Assembly (NCBI GenBank): GCA_010909165.1
Contig: VJWM01000107.1
Span: 434,001-498,000, forward strand
DNA: 64,000 nt
Source of the DNA: Anthoceros angustus
Lineage: Eukaryota; Streptophyta; Anthocerotopsida; Anthocerotales; Anthocerotaceae
Reading direction: 5' to 3'
Shown here in pieces: positions 1 through 10,462 of this stretch. Every line of letters starts with the position of its first letter. Position 1 is the first letter of the stretch. The position numbers were made by a program, and so were the translations under genes. The notes under the pieces are model-generated. The model ran no database searches. It was not told where the DNA came from and worked only from the letters and a program-made list of their open reading frames with translations.

Positions 1-1203
1 TGGGGCTGGCTTACAGTCAGGTAGTGTCGGATGCAACAGCGTTCTGGAACTTCGTGCGGGCCTGGTCTGAGATATGCCGGAAACAGGGGCTGTCTGCGCT
101 GCCCAAGCACAGGCGGTATCTGCTCAAGGTTACCGACCTCAGCACCGAGATAGACTCGGCTGAATTCCATCCCACCCTGTACACCTTCGCTGACCCCTGG
201 AAAGCCAAGATGAAGAGGAATGGCAGGACTGGTGCCGTGAGGGACTACCCACCTTCGTCCCCGCTGTTGCTTCAGGAGCGGCAAGTGCATCGTATGTTCG
301 TCTTCTCAGCTGACACCATCCAGAAGCTGAAGGACCTTGCCAAGTCCTCCAAGTCCGGCTCCGAGGCTGGGGCTGGGGCTGGGGCTAACAAGTTGAAGCG
401 GCCTGAATCTGAGGCCTTCAGGAACGCTACGGCTACCAGGGGACAATTCACATCCTTAGAGGTAGGTTTACCAAAACTGCCTCGTAACCACTTCTCGCTC
501 CCATCCTGTCAAACTTGCACCTACTGGATTGCTCAAATTTGCGTCTGACAATGTAGGTGTTAGGAGCACACCTTTGGCGGTGCACCACCAGGGCTCGCAA
601 TCCCCATAGGCATTCAGAAACCAAGTTCGTGATTGAGTCAGACTGCAGAAGAAGGCTTCCTTTTTTGCCAGATTCCTATTTCGGGAATGCGGTTTGCTGC
701 ACAGCAGCTGTGACCACGGTCAAGGAGCTGGTGGAGAGCCCTCTGTACTTCTCTGCCAAGCTGATCCACAAGGTGAGTGGCTGGCACCGAGCAGTGAACT
801 CCGTAGAGCCTTCTTCTCAAGACCTAACTGTCATGGTCATTGACAGTTCAGTGTTCCGTTTATGGTGCAGGCCAGGAGAAAGTCTGTCTCGGAGCAGTAT
901 ATCCGCGTACTAGTTCACTACTCGGAGCAGCATGGCAACCTGCGACCAGTGGATTTGGATCCAACCAGACAGTGTCTCACAACAGCCATCCAGAACTCGT
1001 CAAAGCATCCCATCTACGAATGTGATTTCGGGTGGGGTAGGCCGTTCAGGGTTAGATCCGGCAACATGGATGAGCAGGGTGCGTATGCCATATTTCCTGG
1101 GAACCCGAAGCTCCCAAAAGGCAGCGTGGAGGTGGCCATAGTGCTCCCGGCAGGAGACATGGCCCGCCTGGAGCAGGATCCCTCCTTCCTGCTCCAACCT
1201 TGA
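1..1203 (+). CDS. BAHD acyltransferase (HCT-like), 3' part, cut by left edge
   Basis: BAHD enzymes move an acyl group from acyl-CoA to an alcohol or amine in the cytosol; HCT-like members act in phenylpropanoid metabolism. Three exons join in phase 0: about 1-461, 557-772 and 871-1203, with GT-AG introns of 95 and 98 bp. Exon 2 carries the family's YFGN element (SYFGNAV). Exon 3 carries the structural DFGWG motif (YECDFGWGRPF) near the C-terminus and ends at TGA 1201-1203. The region at 12-44 aligns with the catalytic HHxxxDG site but reads SQVVSDATAF. The catalytic His is Gln (CAG) and the Gly is Ala, so the enzyme may be inactive or have changed function. The N-terminal part lies left of the window. 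A truncated copy of the 3' end is at 6334-6785. The family is sure; the substrate is unknown. Confidence 0.85.
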
Positions 1204-1795
1204 CGTAATTGGTTCCTGTACCATAACCTGCTGGCCAGACCACGCTTGTGGTGCTGGATCCAGCCAAGCTTGTACTCCCAACCAAGTTTTGGGCCCACCC
1301 ATCGACGGCTTGCTGTACATTGCGCTGAGGTATCAAGGGCTTGTTTTTCCAAGCACCAACTGTCAGCTCATGCGAAAAGCAAATTCACCGACGGAAAGGA
1401 TGTAAAAGTAGAATCTACACTAGTCTAATGTATCGGAATCCAAAGGTGGTGGGTTAGTGGTGGGTAGTAGTCTCATGTTAGATGGACAGAGACCAATCTG
1501 CTGTGCCAGAATACTTAGGAAGCTGATAGGGCATCTGAGGTTTTTACAGATCAAATGTCAGCAGGAGTCCAGTTGAGACAGCTGCAGCCTCGAGATTAGT
1601 TGGGTCAATCGGAGAAGCAGCCGCAAGTGAGTGAGATGCACGAAGGTCACCCTGGCAGTGTCGGGTGCCATTTGAGAGCAAGGCCCCTCAAGAAGCCGGG
1701 CAGAGCGCATTGCGTGATCATGTGGAGCACATTTGTGAAGGGCGGCACCAAAGGCATCAACAAGTTAGAAAGCGAGAGATTAAACAGGCGCAATT

Positions 1796-2311
1796 GTGTG
1801 CGACAACGATGGCGCAGAGATTCGAAGGCGACTGGCACTGATCCTCACTTGGCTGCTGCTTTCAGCTGTTCGCCACCTTCGCCTCGGCCTGTACCTCGGC
1901 TCAACTCAACTCAACTCAACTCAGTGGCTCGACCCGGTTGCTTTCCTCTATCTCCACTCTGGGTCGCCCCAATGCTAACCTAGCTCCTGTCATCTTGAGA
2001 ACTTGCTCGCCTCTATCTCCACTCTGGGTCGCCCCAACAGCAACCGTGTCAAGGAACCAGTCTGCCCTCAGTCTCTCAAGCACATATGTGGGTGTTGAAC
2101 ATGTCTGGGCGGGAACAAATTTAAATTTGTGGGCACCATAAATCTTGCTGCTTTACACAGCTTTACTTCCTTGAGGGTGGACCTCCGGATAGGAGGATTG
2201 AACATGTTTAGTGACCGCTCTCTTCGACAGGTTGGAGACCGAGATTCCCGATTATCTGGCTGCTCCGAAGGACCTCCAAGCGCTATTCACGTGAGCTATT
2301 ATGGTATCTGA
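1796..2311 (+). pseudogene. Degraded LRR protein gene (unit 1 copy)
   Basis: The start of this stretch matches the signal-peptide region of the intact LRR gene at 7374. Both share GACAACGATGGCGCA and a Leu-rich segment. The frame is lost within about 100 bp, and most of the LRR domain is missing. A later block (about 2100-2215) matches the 3' LRR region of the intact gene, with GTGGGCACCAT and GGAGGATTGAAC preserved. A CTCAA pentamer run (1896-1922) and a duplicated 28-bp segment (about 1946 and 2010) interrupt it. No long open frame survives, so it is a deleted and mutated copy. Confidence 0.7.
1896..1922. repeat. (CTCAA)n microsatellite
   Basis: About five perfect tandem copies of the pentamer CTCAA lie inside the LRR pseudogene. 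The intact LRR gene has no such run at the matching place. Confidence 0.9.
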
Positions 2312-3140
2312 TGGCATCCCACAATCCTTCCGCTCCCCGCTCCCTTGTAAGTTTGGTGGACTTCCAACAAAGCCGAGAGAGATGTGGAAGATGCATGTCA
2401 CATCTAAAGAGCTGAAGTGCCCAATAACACCTAAGACATATCACATGTGATAGATCCGATTTATTTAACGGTTAAATATATCATAAATAAAATTAATATA
2501 TCCTATTAAATAAATAAATATTTTCTAGCAGTATCTACTATATTTTTTATTTAAATATCTATAAAATACATATGTACAAAGGTAATATGTTTGTGTAGAG
2601 TATCTTAAGATTCCAAAAGAACAAGTAACTAGATGAAATTGGACATTGACTCCACCCTAATGATCACTTAGTTAGGTCGGTCACTTCATCCCTCGAAATC
2701 GAAAACTTAAATCATAAATCTTAAAAGCAAGAAACATGATGAAATCGAATATCAATAAATCCAATTATAATAAACTAACTCTTACTTCTAGAAATCCAAT
2801 CGTAACATTCTAACTATCACTTCTAGAACTTCAGTTGTAACATTACAACTATCACTTATTTATAGTCCAATTGTAATAGGTCACCACAACAATGCATAGA
2901 TTCTTCCATGTTCTGGGTAATGACATTATAGGGTGTCTTAGGTGACTTAAGATTTACGTACAGCATAATTCCTTGATCTTAGTGTGAGTAGGTATATTGG
3001 CACCCCGTCAATGTGTTGATACACCAATGATATACCAACGCATTCATATTGTCCCTCGATAAAGACTTTGGATGCCTACTTCTATACATGCAGCACTCAT
3101 ACCTCATTGTGTGGATGGTCGTTAGATATTTGAGATGCGT
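2312..3140. other. AT-rich intergenic stretch
   Basis: This is AT-rich sequence with short poly-A/T tracts and several copies of a TCCAATTGTAA-like phrase (2760-2880). I see no gene or RNA. A related AT-rich stretch lies at the same place in unit 2 (about 9190-9700). Confidence 0.5.
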
Positions 3141-3340
3141 CAGACTTTTGTATGGGGTATATATTGTATGAAATTCTACCAAGCCCAAGCCCACCATACG
3201 GAGAGGTAGAGTTGCAAAAAGTGTTGTCGCTGTTCCAGGTCAGACTTTTGTATGGGGTATATATTGTATGAAATTCTACCAAGCCCAAGCCCACCATACG
3301 GAGAGGTAGAGTTGCAAAAAGTGTTGTCGCTGTTCCAGCT
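3141..3340. repeat. Near-perfect 100-bp tandem duplication
   Basis: Positions 3141-3240 and 3241-3340 are identical except at the last two bases. Each unit begins CAGACTTTTGTATGGGGTAT and ends near GTTGTCGCTGTTCCAG. The lack of divergence points to a very recent event, or to an assembly duplication. Confidence 0.95.
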
Positions 3341-3838
3341 TGCAATCAGATATGATTTGACCGAGATTGCACATGTTGTGATAAAGAAAAGAATTGGAAT
3401 AAACTATATTGGACTGTCAATCCTATGTTGCAACAACTTCTTCTTTGTAACAAATTTCAAAATCTGAAGCAAGTTGATCTTTCTCAAGTTATTGAAATAA
3501 TTTACAAGTGTATTATAAGATACTTTTAGCAGTCAAGATAGTGATCGAAGATAAGATAGTGCTTTAAGGGTGCATATTCACGCTGGATTTTAGGTTATTG
3601 AATAATATAGTTTTTAGTGCACGCTCTTCACACTTGTGGTTGAGTATTTGGTGTAGTTTTTATTAGATATCAATATTTTATAATGTGTCTTTGTAGCTTC
3701 TGATTTTCTCTAGTATTAATACTTGATAGTTTCATAGAAATAACTTCATGAACTCTTCACATAGTTGCCATTGCTATTTGTGTGTTATATTGGCTTGCAT
3801 AACCTCATGAAGAAAGTTCTAACTTTTTAATGATAAAT

Positions 3839-4288
3839 TCACTCTTCAAGTGGCCCGTTGAATGAAAATCTTAAATAACAATCAATTGCACTATATTCAG
3901 CTTCACTTGCTCGGGGACAAAGTTGGTCGAGGATGTTTTTCAAAGTTTGAAGACATACTAGACAATTTGCACTATCATCTATTCTGCATGCATTTACATT
4001 GTTATAACAATTGACACTCCCCCAAAAAAAGGCAGGCAAAGGAGGTGGATAGTTCTCATAATAATATGGCATTCCTGTAGGGTAGTTGCTAAATGCTTTG
4101 TGTATCATGCCAGCCAATTCGGTATCTTTTATTGCCATTCTTGGATCGCCAACTGCAAAGTCTGGACCGCAATAGTGGTGAAGTTCCTCAGTATTTGGTG
4201 TAACTATAATCACTGCTTCTGATAATGAGGATAAAAATATAACCAAAATTAATATATAACTAAGTTGGGATGTTTTAGGCAATGCCAT
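3839..4288 (-). CDS. Secreted DUF26 (Gnk2/stress-antifungal) domain protein, copy 1
   Basis: The protein has 149 residues and no intron. It begins with a signal peptide (about residues 1-25, hydrophobic core LSYILILVIFLSSLSEA), so it should be secreted to the apoplast. One DUF26 domain follows, with Cys at HHYCGPDF, NCYNN, the core CRIDDSANCLVC, DQLCPRA and a terminal DCYLRFSF. The core spacing is C-X7-C-X2-C, one shorter than the usual C-X8-C-X2-C. Ginkbilobin-type single-domain proteins bind mannose and can inhibit fungi; that role here is inference. The protein ends in GPLEE. The partner gene at 10010-10462 has the same C-terminus and comes from the segmental duplication. Both frames are open, so both copies may still be under selection. 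Confidence 0.8.
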   Translation of the reverse strand: MALPKTSQLSYILILVIFLSSLSEAVIIVTPNTEELHHYCGPDFAVGDPRMAIKDTELAGMIHKAFSNYPTGMPYYYENYPPPLPAFFWGSVNCYNNVNACRIDDSANCLVCLQTLKNILDQLCPRASEAEYSAIDCYLRFSFNGPLEE

Positions 4289-5040
4289 ATTTTATAAACA
4301 CTTATTCATAGAAATCATGAATCTCTTCGATATACATATGTATACTCTTCTTGGACATCTCCACCAGTTCAACAAACTTATTTATTTATCATATATCACA
4401 CAAGAAAGCCGGAACCGATTAGAGCTAGCCCCGTTCTTAGGCCTTTACCCGGTCCTTAAATAATGTGCCTATTCTCTCAACTTAGGATTACAAGTAGCCT
4501 GTTTTTAATTATTTTTACTTGGATGAAATTTTGCATCGGAAAAGAAAGCATGGACATGCTTGTGTCACGGCTATGGCGGTTTGTGGGATTGGGGATGGCA
4601 GCCGAGGCAGCAGCAGTAAGGTTGTGCGAAGTGTCACCCCTCCGACCCAAGATGGTTCCCGATGTTGGTCGCTGGCCGGGGAAACGCGGATTACGGGGCC
4701 GAAGATGCCCACTCGGTGACGGAATGGCTGGCGAACGTTCGGGGAAAAGAGGAAATAGATGAGCGCCAAATGCCTTCAGTATGGCCGATGTCGCAAGCAG
4801 CTCTTTCATAGGTGTCCGTTTCTGCTCTGCTGTGCCAGGGGAGTGACGCATTGCTAGGCCCGGCAACTGCAGAATGACGGTAGCTATGCGGATGTGCAAC
4901 TGGAAAGCAGGTGCGTGGTGGCAACGGAACCGGCACCCGCGCTGTGTGGTACCTTCCACTTGCTGATGAGGGGCGTAGTCCCCTCCGCAAGGTTCTGTTC
5001 TGCCGCAAGCCTGATATCCCTCTGGAGGCGGTGGAACGTG
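4289..5040. other. Spacer conserved between duplication units, no gene recognised
   Basis: This aligns with 10490-11290 in unit 2, including the phrase GACTTGGATG and a GC-rich part around 4560-5040. Frames on both strands differ by indels between the two copies, so neither looks maintained as coding. It may hold the DUF26 promoter and the 3' flank of the LpxB-like gene. Confidence 0.5.
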
Positions 5041-6202
5041 AACGACACGATGCAATACTTCATACAGGCAACTTGTCATATGATCTCATGTTCCTTATCT
5101 CCGCTTGAGCAGGCACGGGAAGCTGTTCCCTCACAAACTCGGCAGTGAGGCTGTCCCTTGGCACTACCAACCTGTAGATCAAATAGAAAGGTTTCCTGAG
5201 CATTGTCTGATCCAAGGACTGTCTAAGACAGACGAAAGAAATAATACACAAACACCCAGTTCATCATCGCCAGTGCAAGTGCATTTTACCTACAATTGGC
5301 ATCTGCCATCATGTGCCGCTCCCAAGGAAGGTAGATAACAGTTCCACTGGTTACAAAAGTTTCTGGAAATGTAACAGTTTCCACTGCACCCAAGAGCAAC
5401 ATTGACACGGCCTAAGACAACAAAAATCGACAGCAAAAGTTATAGAACTCACGTTTTGCAGTTCGTATGAAAGCAAAGCCTTGCGCGTCTCATGCCTTTG
5501 TTGGCTTGCCAAAAGCCAAGCCAGAGCCAACGGGAAGGCGTCTCTAACTGCAATGAGGACTTCATCTGAGTTCTTGTCCATCCAATCCACAACTATGCGC
5601 CACTTACCAGATACCACACAGAACAACTGCTTTCAGGGAGAAAACATCTCAAGGACAGAACAAGACAAAAAAAGCAGCTCCCCTGTTCTTGACCTGAAAT
5701 GATCCTGTTGGGTAATACCTGCTGCAAAGTGAGTGAGAACAGCCCTGCTCGCAAGTCACCTATCAGGTGCAGAACATCTTGGTAGATAAAGCCTCCGCTG
5801 GGCATCTTCTTGCATGGCCGGAGAGTGCTGAAGCCACAGTGAACATAAAATTTTCCCATACCAACCAATGGGAGGGCCTCAATCTCCAGTACCACTCCTT
5901 GCGAACCAGCCAGTGCCTGCAAACAAGGTTGAAGGCAAGCTGAAAATAAGGCTATAATACAAATGAACATCACTAAAATAATTCCCTGGCAAGATTCTTT
6001 TAATGTCCTCTCTTTGCCACGCCCAACTGCCACTGCCACTGCATCTGCATATTGCACTTGAGTCACTACCGTCTTCTACATATCCCCATTGTGCAGCTTT
6101 CATGTGTCCTTGTGGCATTGCGTTTCCATCCCAATGCCTAAAGCCTGACAAACTCCCCGCCAAGGACAGTGATGCGGAGTGGTAACAGACGATGGACTGC
6201 AT
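5041..6202 (-). pseudogene. Truncated LpxB-like (TIGR03492-type) gene, unit 1 copy
   Basis: The sequence matches the intact gene at 11328-13813 exon by exon: LEIEALPLVG, GDLRAGLFSLTLQQ, VVDWMDKNSDEVLIAVRD and VVPRDSLTAEF are readable. Two deletions broke it. The block with the N-terminal glycosyltransferase motif SNGHGED is missing after RTLKES (about 6000). The whole C-terminal half is missing beyond about 5040, including the LLPGSR and PGKGPQF regions. The exon corresponding to FVGTAKSE in the intact gene has also lost its frame. It is a dead copy. Confidence 0.8.
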
Positions 6203-6333
6203 CGATCATCATCATCCAGCTGATGCAAGCTACTAGCAGCTCTCATTGGGCCGACAGTCATCCAACTTGGTGTACGTTGCTTTATCACTTCTCATTCTGG
6301 TACCTTTATCACTCAAGATTGAACCCTCTATTC

Positions 6334-6785
6334 TTGTCTGCCAAGCTGATCCCCAAGGGGAAAGGCTGGCACCGAGCATGAACTCTATCCTTCTTCCCAA
6401 TACCTGTTTTCATCATTGACTGAGTTCTGATCCGTTTATGATGCAGGTCAGGAGAGAGTCTGTCTCAGAGCAGTACATCCGGATACTACTTCACTACTCG
6501 GAGCAGCATTGCAACCTAGCGCCAGTACTAGTGGATTTAGATTCCGCCAGGCGGGGTCTCACAACAGCCATCCAGAACCCATCAAAGCATCCCATCTACG
6601 AGTGTGATTTCGGGTGGGGTAGGCCGTTCAGGGTTAAACCCGGCAACATAGATGAGCAGGGAGCACATGCCTTATTCCCTGGGAACCCGAAGCTCCTCAA
6701 GGGCAGCGTGGAGATGGCCATTGTGCTCCCGGCAGGAGACATGGCCCACCTCGAGCAGCATCCCTCCGTCCTGCTCCATCCTTGA
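6334..6785 (+). pseudogene. 5'-truncated BAHD acyltransferase copy
   Basis: Only the end of exon 2 and all of exon 3 are present, because the duplication breakpoint cut the gene. The exon 2 splice donor, AAG|GTGAGT in the parent gene, reads AAGGGGAAA here and is destroyed. Exon 3 (from 6448) is still fully open to TGA 6783-6785 and keeps YECDFGWGRPF. Its open frame over about 110 codons suggests a fairly recent origin, or that the upstream-less exon has not yet decayed. Confidence 0.85.
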
Positions 6786-7373
6786 CTTCATTGGTTCATG
6801 TACCATAACCTGCTGGCCACCACTCTTGTGGTGCTGGATCCAGCCGAGGTTCTACTCCCAAGATTTGGACCCATCTGGACCCATGTTTTCCGCCGCGCTG
6901 TCCTCTCCCATACTATACATAGCATACCCAGGAAGCTGCAGAGCTTGACATTTGCGAACAGTTCATGCCAAAGGAAGCAACGTCGGAAAGGACGTCAAAT
7001 GTAAGAGTGTTTTGGAATCCAAAAGTGGTGGGTTTTCGTAGTCTCATGTTAGATGCATTCTGCTGTGCAAGAGGACGAATTGCCGCTAAAGTGGTGTTGA
7101 GAAGTTCATGACGCTGGTAATGCAGCTAAGGTTTTCCCAACTCACATGTCAGCAGATAGATTCCAGTTCAGACAGCTGCAGCCCCCGGGTGACTTGGGTC
7201 AATCGCAGAAGCCAGCCGCAAATGGGTGAGATGCGCAGAAAGGTCTCCCTGGCTGTGGGGTATTTAAGAGCAAGGCCCACAAGGATGAAGCCGGATAGAG
7301 CAACGACTGGCAGGGCAGCAACAATCGAGAAAGCAAGAGCCTACAAAGGCTCTGCCATTTGTGCGCGACAACG

Positions 7374-8540
7374 ATGGCGCAAGCGATAGCAGGGATTCGA
7401 AGGCGACAGGCACTGGCCATCACTTGGCTGCTGCTGCAGCTATTTGTCACACTCACCTCCGCCTGCACCTCGGGCGACCGGGCCGCATTGCTGGCCTTCA
7501 AGGCGGGCACCAACCGGGAGAAGGACTTCACCGGCATCCTCGACTCGTGGGTGGAAGGCGGCAACTGCTGCAAATTCTACGGCGTGGGCTGCAACTCGCA
7601 GGGCCGGGTGGTGAGTCTCACCATCGTGGTCCCCCCGATCGGGTCCGAGTGCGACGGCGAGGACGTGCTGTGCCCCAACCTGCAGCGCGCGGACGGCGTG
7701 ACCAACCTGGTGGGCACCACCCTCGCCAAGCTCCCCGCGCTGGAGGTGCTCCACCTCGGGAACGTGGACTTCCTGGAGGACGCCACGCCCACCGGCCTGA
7801 GCAAGCTCAAGAAGCTCAGAATCCTGCGCCTGGAGGACGGCAGGCTCGCGGGCCCGGTGGCCGATGACTTCGGCAGGATCACATCCCTCACATCCCTCAG
7901 CCTCCGGGGGAACCCCTCCATCGTCGGCCCGCTGCCCGCCTCCCTTTGCCAGCTCGCCCACCTGGAGACCCTCGATCTGTCCGGGTACCCCACTTTCTTC
8001 GGCTTCCTCAACGGCTCCCTCCCGGCCTGCATCGGCCACCTCCGCCACCTGCAGCACCTCCGTGTGCCGTACAACCACCTCACCGGCCGGCTGCCCGCCT
8101 CGCTCTCCGGACTCCGCAAGCTGAAGGAGCTGAATGTGAGCGGGAACGAGTTCCGCGGTCCCCTGCCCGTGCTGCCCATTCCCAGCCTGCGGGTGCTCAA
8201 CCTGGACGGGAACAATTTTGTGGGCACCATTCCGCCGCTCTACGGCAGCCTCACCTCCCTGGTGGACTTGCGGCTGGGAGGATTGAACGTGCCTGGCGAG
8301 GTGACGGGCCTGACCAGCCAGCTGCGGGGCCAGATTCCCAAGCAATTGGGTAACCTGAAGAAGATCCAGGTGCTCCGCATCCGGGCCACCAAAATCCACG
8401 GCGTCATCCCACCGTCCTTCAGCAGCCTCTTTAATCTGGTGGACCTGGAGCTGGATCACAACCGGCTCACGGCCCCCGTCCCCGACTTCACCAAGCTCCC
8501 CAATCTCGACACGCTCGACCTTCTAGGCAATCTGTTTTGA
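7374..8540 (+). CDS. Secreted leucine-rich-repeat protein (PGIP/DRT100-like), intact
   Basis: This is a single-exon gene of 388 residues. I chose ATG 7374 because a signal peptide follows at once (LAITWLLLQLFVTLTSA). Next is an LRRNT_2 cap (GDRAALLAFKAG, then GGNCCKFYGVGC), then about ten plant-type LRRs with the LxxLxxLxLxxN(x)LxGxIP pattern, for example LTGRLPASLSGLRKLKEL, and a short end. There is no transmembrane helix or kinase, so it is an apoplastic or cell-wall recognition protein, like polygalacturonase inhibitors or DRT100. Its codons are strongly G/C at third positions, unlike the AT-rich flanks. The copy in unit 1 is dead. Confidence 0.85.
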   Translation: MAQAIAGIRRRQALAITWLLLQLFVTLTSACTSGDRAALLAFKAGTNREKDFTGILDSWVEGGNCCKFYGVGCNSQGRVVSLTIVVPPIGSECDGEDVLCPNLQRADGVTNLVGTTLAKLPALEVLHLGNVDFLEDATPTGLSKLKKLRILRLEDGRLAGPVADDFGRITSLTSLSLRGNPSIVGPLPASLCQLAHLETLDLSGYPTFFGFLNGSLPACIGHLRHLQHLRVPYNHLTGRLPASLSGLRKLKELNVSGNEFRGPLPVLPIPSLRVLNLDGNNFVGTIPPLYGSLTSLVDLRLGGLNVPGEVTGLTSQLRGQIPKQLGNLKKIQVLRIRATKIHGVIPPSFSSLFNLVDLELDHNRLTAPVPDFTKLPNLDTLDLLGNLF

Positions 8541-9712
8541 GGTGTATCACAGTCGAATGGCGATGAAGTAGCGAATGTTAAACAGAGCTCTGTTATTATC
8601 TAGGAACTAATGTATTTTTTTTAAGAGCTACAAACATCTCTAATTATTTTATGGTTCATCCAAGACAAAATAGGTAATGCACTTGAAAAAGGAGGATTCA
8701 GTTTAAAGAACTGAAATGCATTGGAATCTTTCTAGCTCCTAACATCATTTTTTCTACCGCGAACTTGCTCGCTTCTATTTTCATTATGGGTCACCACAAG
8801 GAGGTGATTATGTTAGAGAACAAGCTGGCCCCCCTCTAGTCTGTAGGCGCTGAACAAGTCCGGGCGGGAACGTTTTTAAATCTATGGGCACTATTGATCC
8901 TATAGGCAATCTCCTCTGTAGGCGCTGAACAAGTCCGGGCGGGAACGTTTTTAAATCTATGGGCACTATTGATCCTATAGGAAATCTCACATCCGCATTA
9001 GGTGGATCTACAAGTACTAGGACGTGCTTGGTCACTTTCACAAATTGGAGAATGAGATTGTCAATTATGTGGAAGCTCTCCAGGAGGTCCATGTTCCCTC
9101 TATTCAAACTACCAAGGTCTATGATAACATCCCACATCCTGTAGTTCCCTCCTACATATAGAGGAGAGTATTAAAGACCTTGCATGATACAACAAGAAAA
9201 CAAACAACCAAGGTGAGAGAGATGTGGAATTATAATGTTACATATGAGATCTAAATAGCTGAAATGTCCAATAGCACCTATGTCATATGACATGTCAACA
9301 CAAGTAATATGATCCTATTTAGTATATGGTCAGATGCAGTATTGGATAAATCATGAATAAGCTGATATGTGTTTTTTTATAATTGACGAATATATTTTTT
9401 ATTTTTTATCAATATCTACTATCATTTTGTACCTAAATATCAATAGTATATATTTAAATATATATGTACAAAGTCAACAAGCATGAATAAAATATCTTAA
9501 GATTCCAAAAGACCTGAACACGAACATGAGCTTCATGATGATGAAATGAATTTTCGATAATAGTCACTTGGTTGGGTTTACTGTCACTTCTTGAAACCTA
9601 ATTGTAATATTCCTCGGTCACCTCAACAATATGTAGGGCCTCCCATCTTCAAAACTATGACATTGTAGGGTGACTTGATACCTAACATACCTCCTTGATC
9701 TCAATTTGACCC
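8541..9712. other. LRR remnant followed by AT-rich spacer
   Basis: The part 8760-9140 resembles the 3' end of the unit 1 LRR pseudogene (GAACTTGCTCGC; TCCGGGCGGGAACG). It encodes no maintained protein. The rest is AT-rich and shows no gene. Confidence 0.5.
8841..8990. repeat. Two-copy 75-bp tandem repeat
   Basis: The unit starting CTGTAGGCGCTGAACAAGTC is repeated at 8841 and 8916, almost without change. Seventy-five bp is about one LRR (25 codons), and the surrounding sequence is LRR-derived. It is therefore probably a duplicated LRR unit in dead coding sequence. Confidence 0.85.
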
Positions 9713-10009
9713 TTGGGATCTTCTCTAAGTTCTCATATGGTAGATCGTTTTATTCCATTTTTATGTATAAAAAATATTTCTCTCTATTTTGATATTTTCT
9801 CTAGCACCTTAGAAAACTACATGAAATGCAAGTGGAATATTGCCTTGAACATAAGTCAATCTTATCGACAAGAAACATTGAGATATGTCAACAAAATAGA
9901 ATTAACATAATAGTTTCATAGAACGAACTTCATGAGCTCTTTAGCTATTGATGAGTTATATTGGGCTTGTATAACTCGTGAAGAAAGTTCTACCTTTTTT
10001 GAGATACAT

Positions 10010-10462
10010 TTATTCTTCAAGTGGTCCATTGAATGAAAATCTTAAATAACAATCAACTGCACTGTATTCGGCTTCACTTGCTCGTGGACAAATCTGGTCA
10101 AGACGTATTCTTAAAGTTTCGAGACATTGTTCACAAGCTATACTACTATCCATTGTGCATCCATTCCTATAACAGTTAATACTCCCCCAAAAATAGGTAG
10201 GCAAAGGAGATGGGTAGTTCTCATAATAATATGGCATTTCTTTAGGGAATCTGCTGAATCCTTTGTCTATCAATCCATATAATTCCGTAGCTTTTATCGA
10301 CATTCTTAAATCACCAGCTTCAAAGTCAGGACCACAATAATGACTACGTTCAGTAGTAATAGGTGCAAAGGTAAAACTTGCTTTACTTATTTTTGATAAT
10401 AAAGATAAAAATATAATAAAAGTTAACATATAACTAAATTGAAATATCCTAGACAATATCAT
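10010..10462 (-). CDS. Secreted DUF26 (Gnk2/stress-antifungal) domain protein, copy 2
   Basis: The protein has 150 residues and one exon. ATG 10462 is preferred over 10489, because from there the N-terminus lines up with the copy 1 signal peptide (FSYMLTFIIFLSLLSK). It has a single DUF26 domain with CTMDSSIACEQC (again C-X7-C-X2-C), DQICPRA and DCYLRFSFNGPLEE. The first part of the mature protein has diverged from copy 1 (FTFAPITTERSHYCGPDF), while the last 25 residues are nearly identical. It is predicted to be an apoplastic, lectin-like antifungal protein; that function is inferred from the family. Confidence 0.8.
   Translation of the reverse strand: MILSRIFQFSYMLTFIIFLSLLSKISKASFTFAPITTERSHYCGPDFEAGDLRMSIKATELYGLIDKGFSRFPKEMPYYYENYPSPLPTYFWGSINCYRNGCTMDSSIACEQCLETLRIRLDQICPRASEAEYSAVDCYLRFSFNGPLEE

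Larger units (their letters stand above)
739..6333. repeat. Segmental duplication, unit 1
   Basis: This is the first copy of a tandem duplication. It starts inside the second BAHD exon (CTCTGTACTTCTCTGCCAAG) and runs through an LRR pseudogene, a DUF26 gene and a truncated LpxB-like gene. It ends at the shared tail CTCAAGATTGAAC (about 6321-6333). The order and strand of all four genes repeat in unit 2. It is about 5.6 kb against 7.6 kb for unit 2, because parts of the LRR and LpxB-like genes have been deleted here. Edges were read by eye. Confidence 0.85.

Noticed and set aside
4477-5079. 200-codon minus-strand frame in the unit 1 spacer
   Set aside because: Indels break the same frame in the unit 2 copy (10704-11090), so it is not maintained.
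7440-8459. 339-codon minus-strand frame opposite the LRR gene
   Set aside because: It is an antisense shadow of the GC-rich LRR coding sequence, with no domain of its own.
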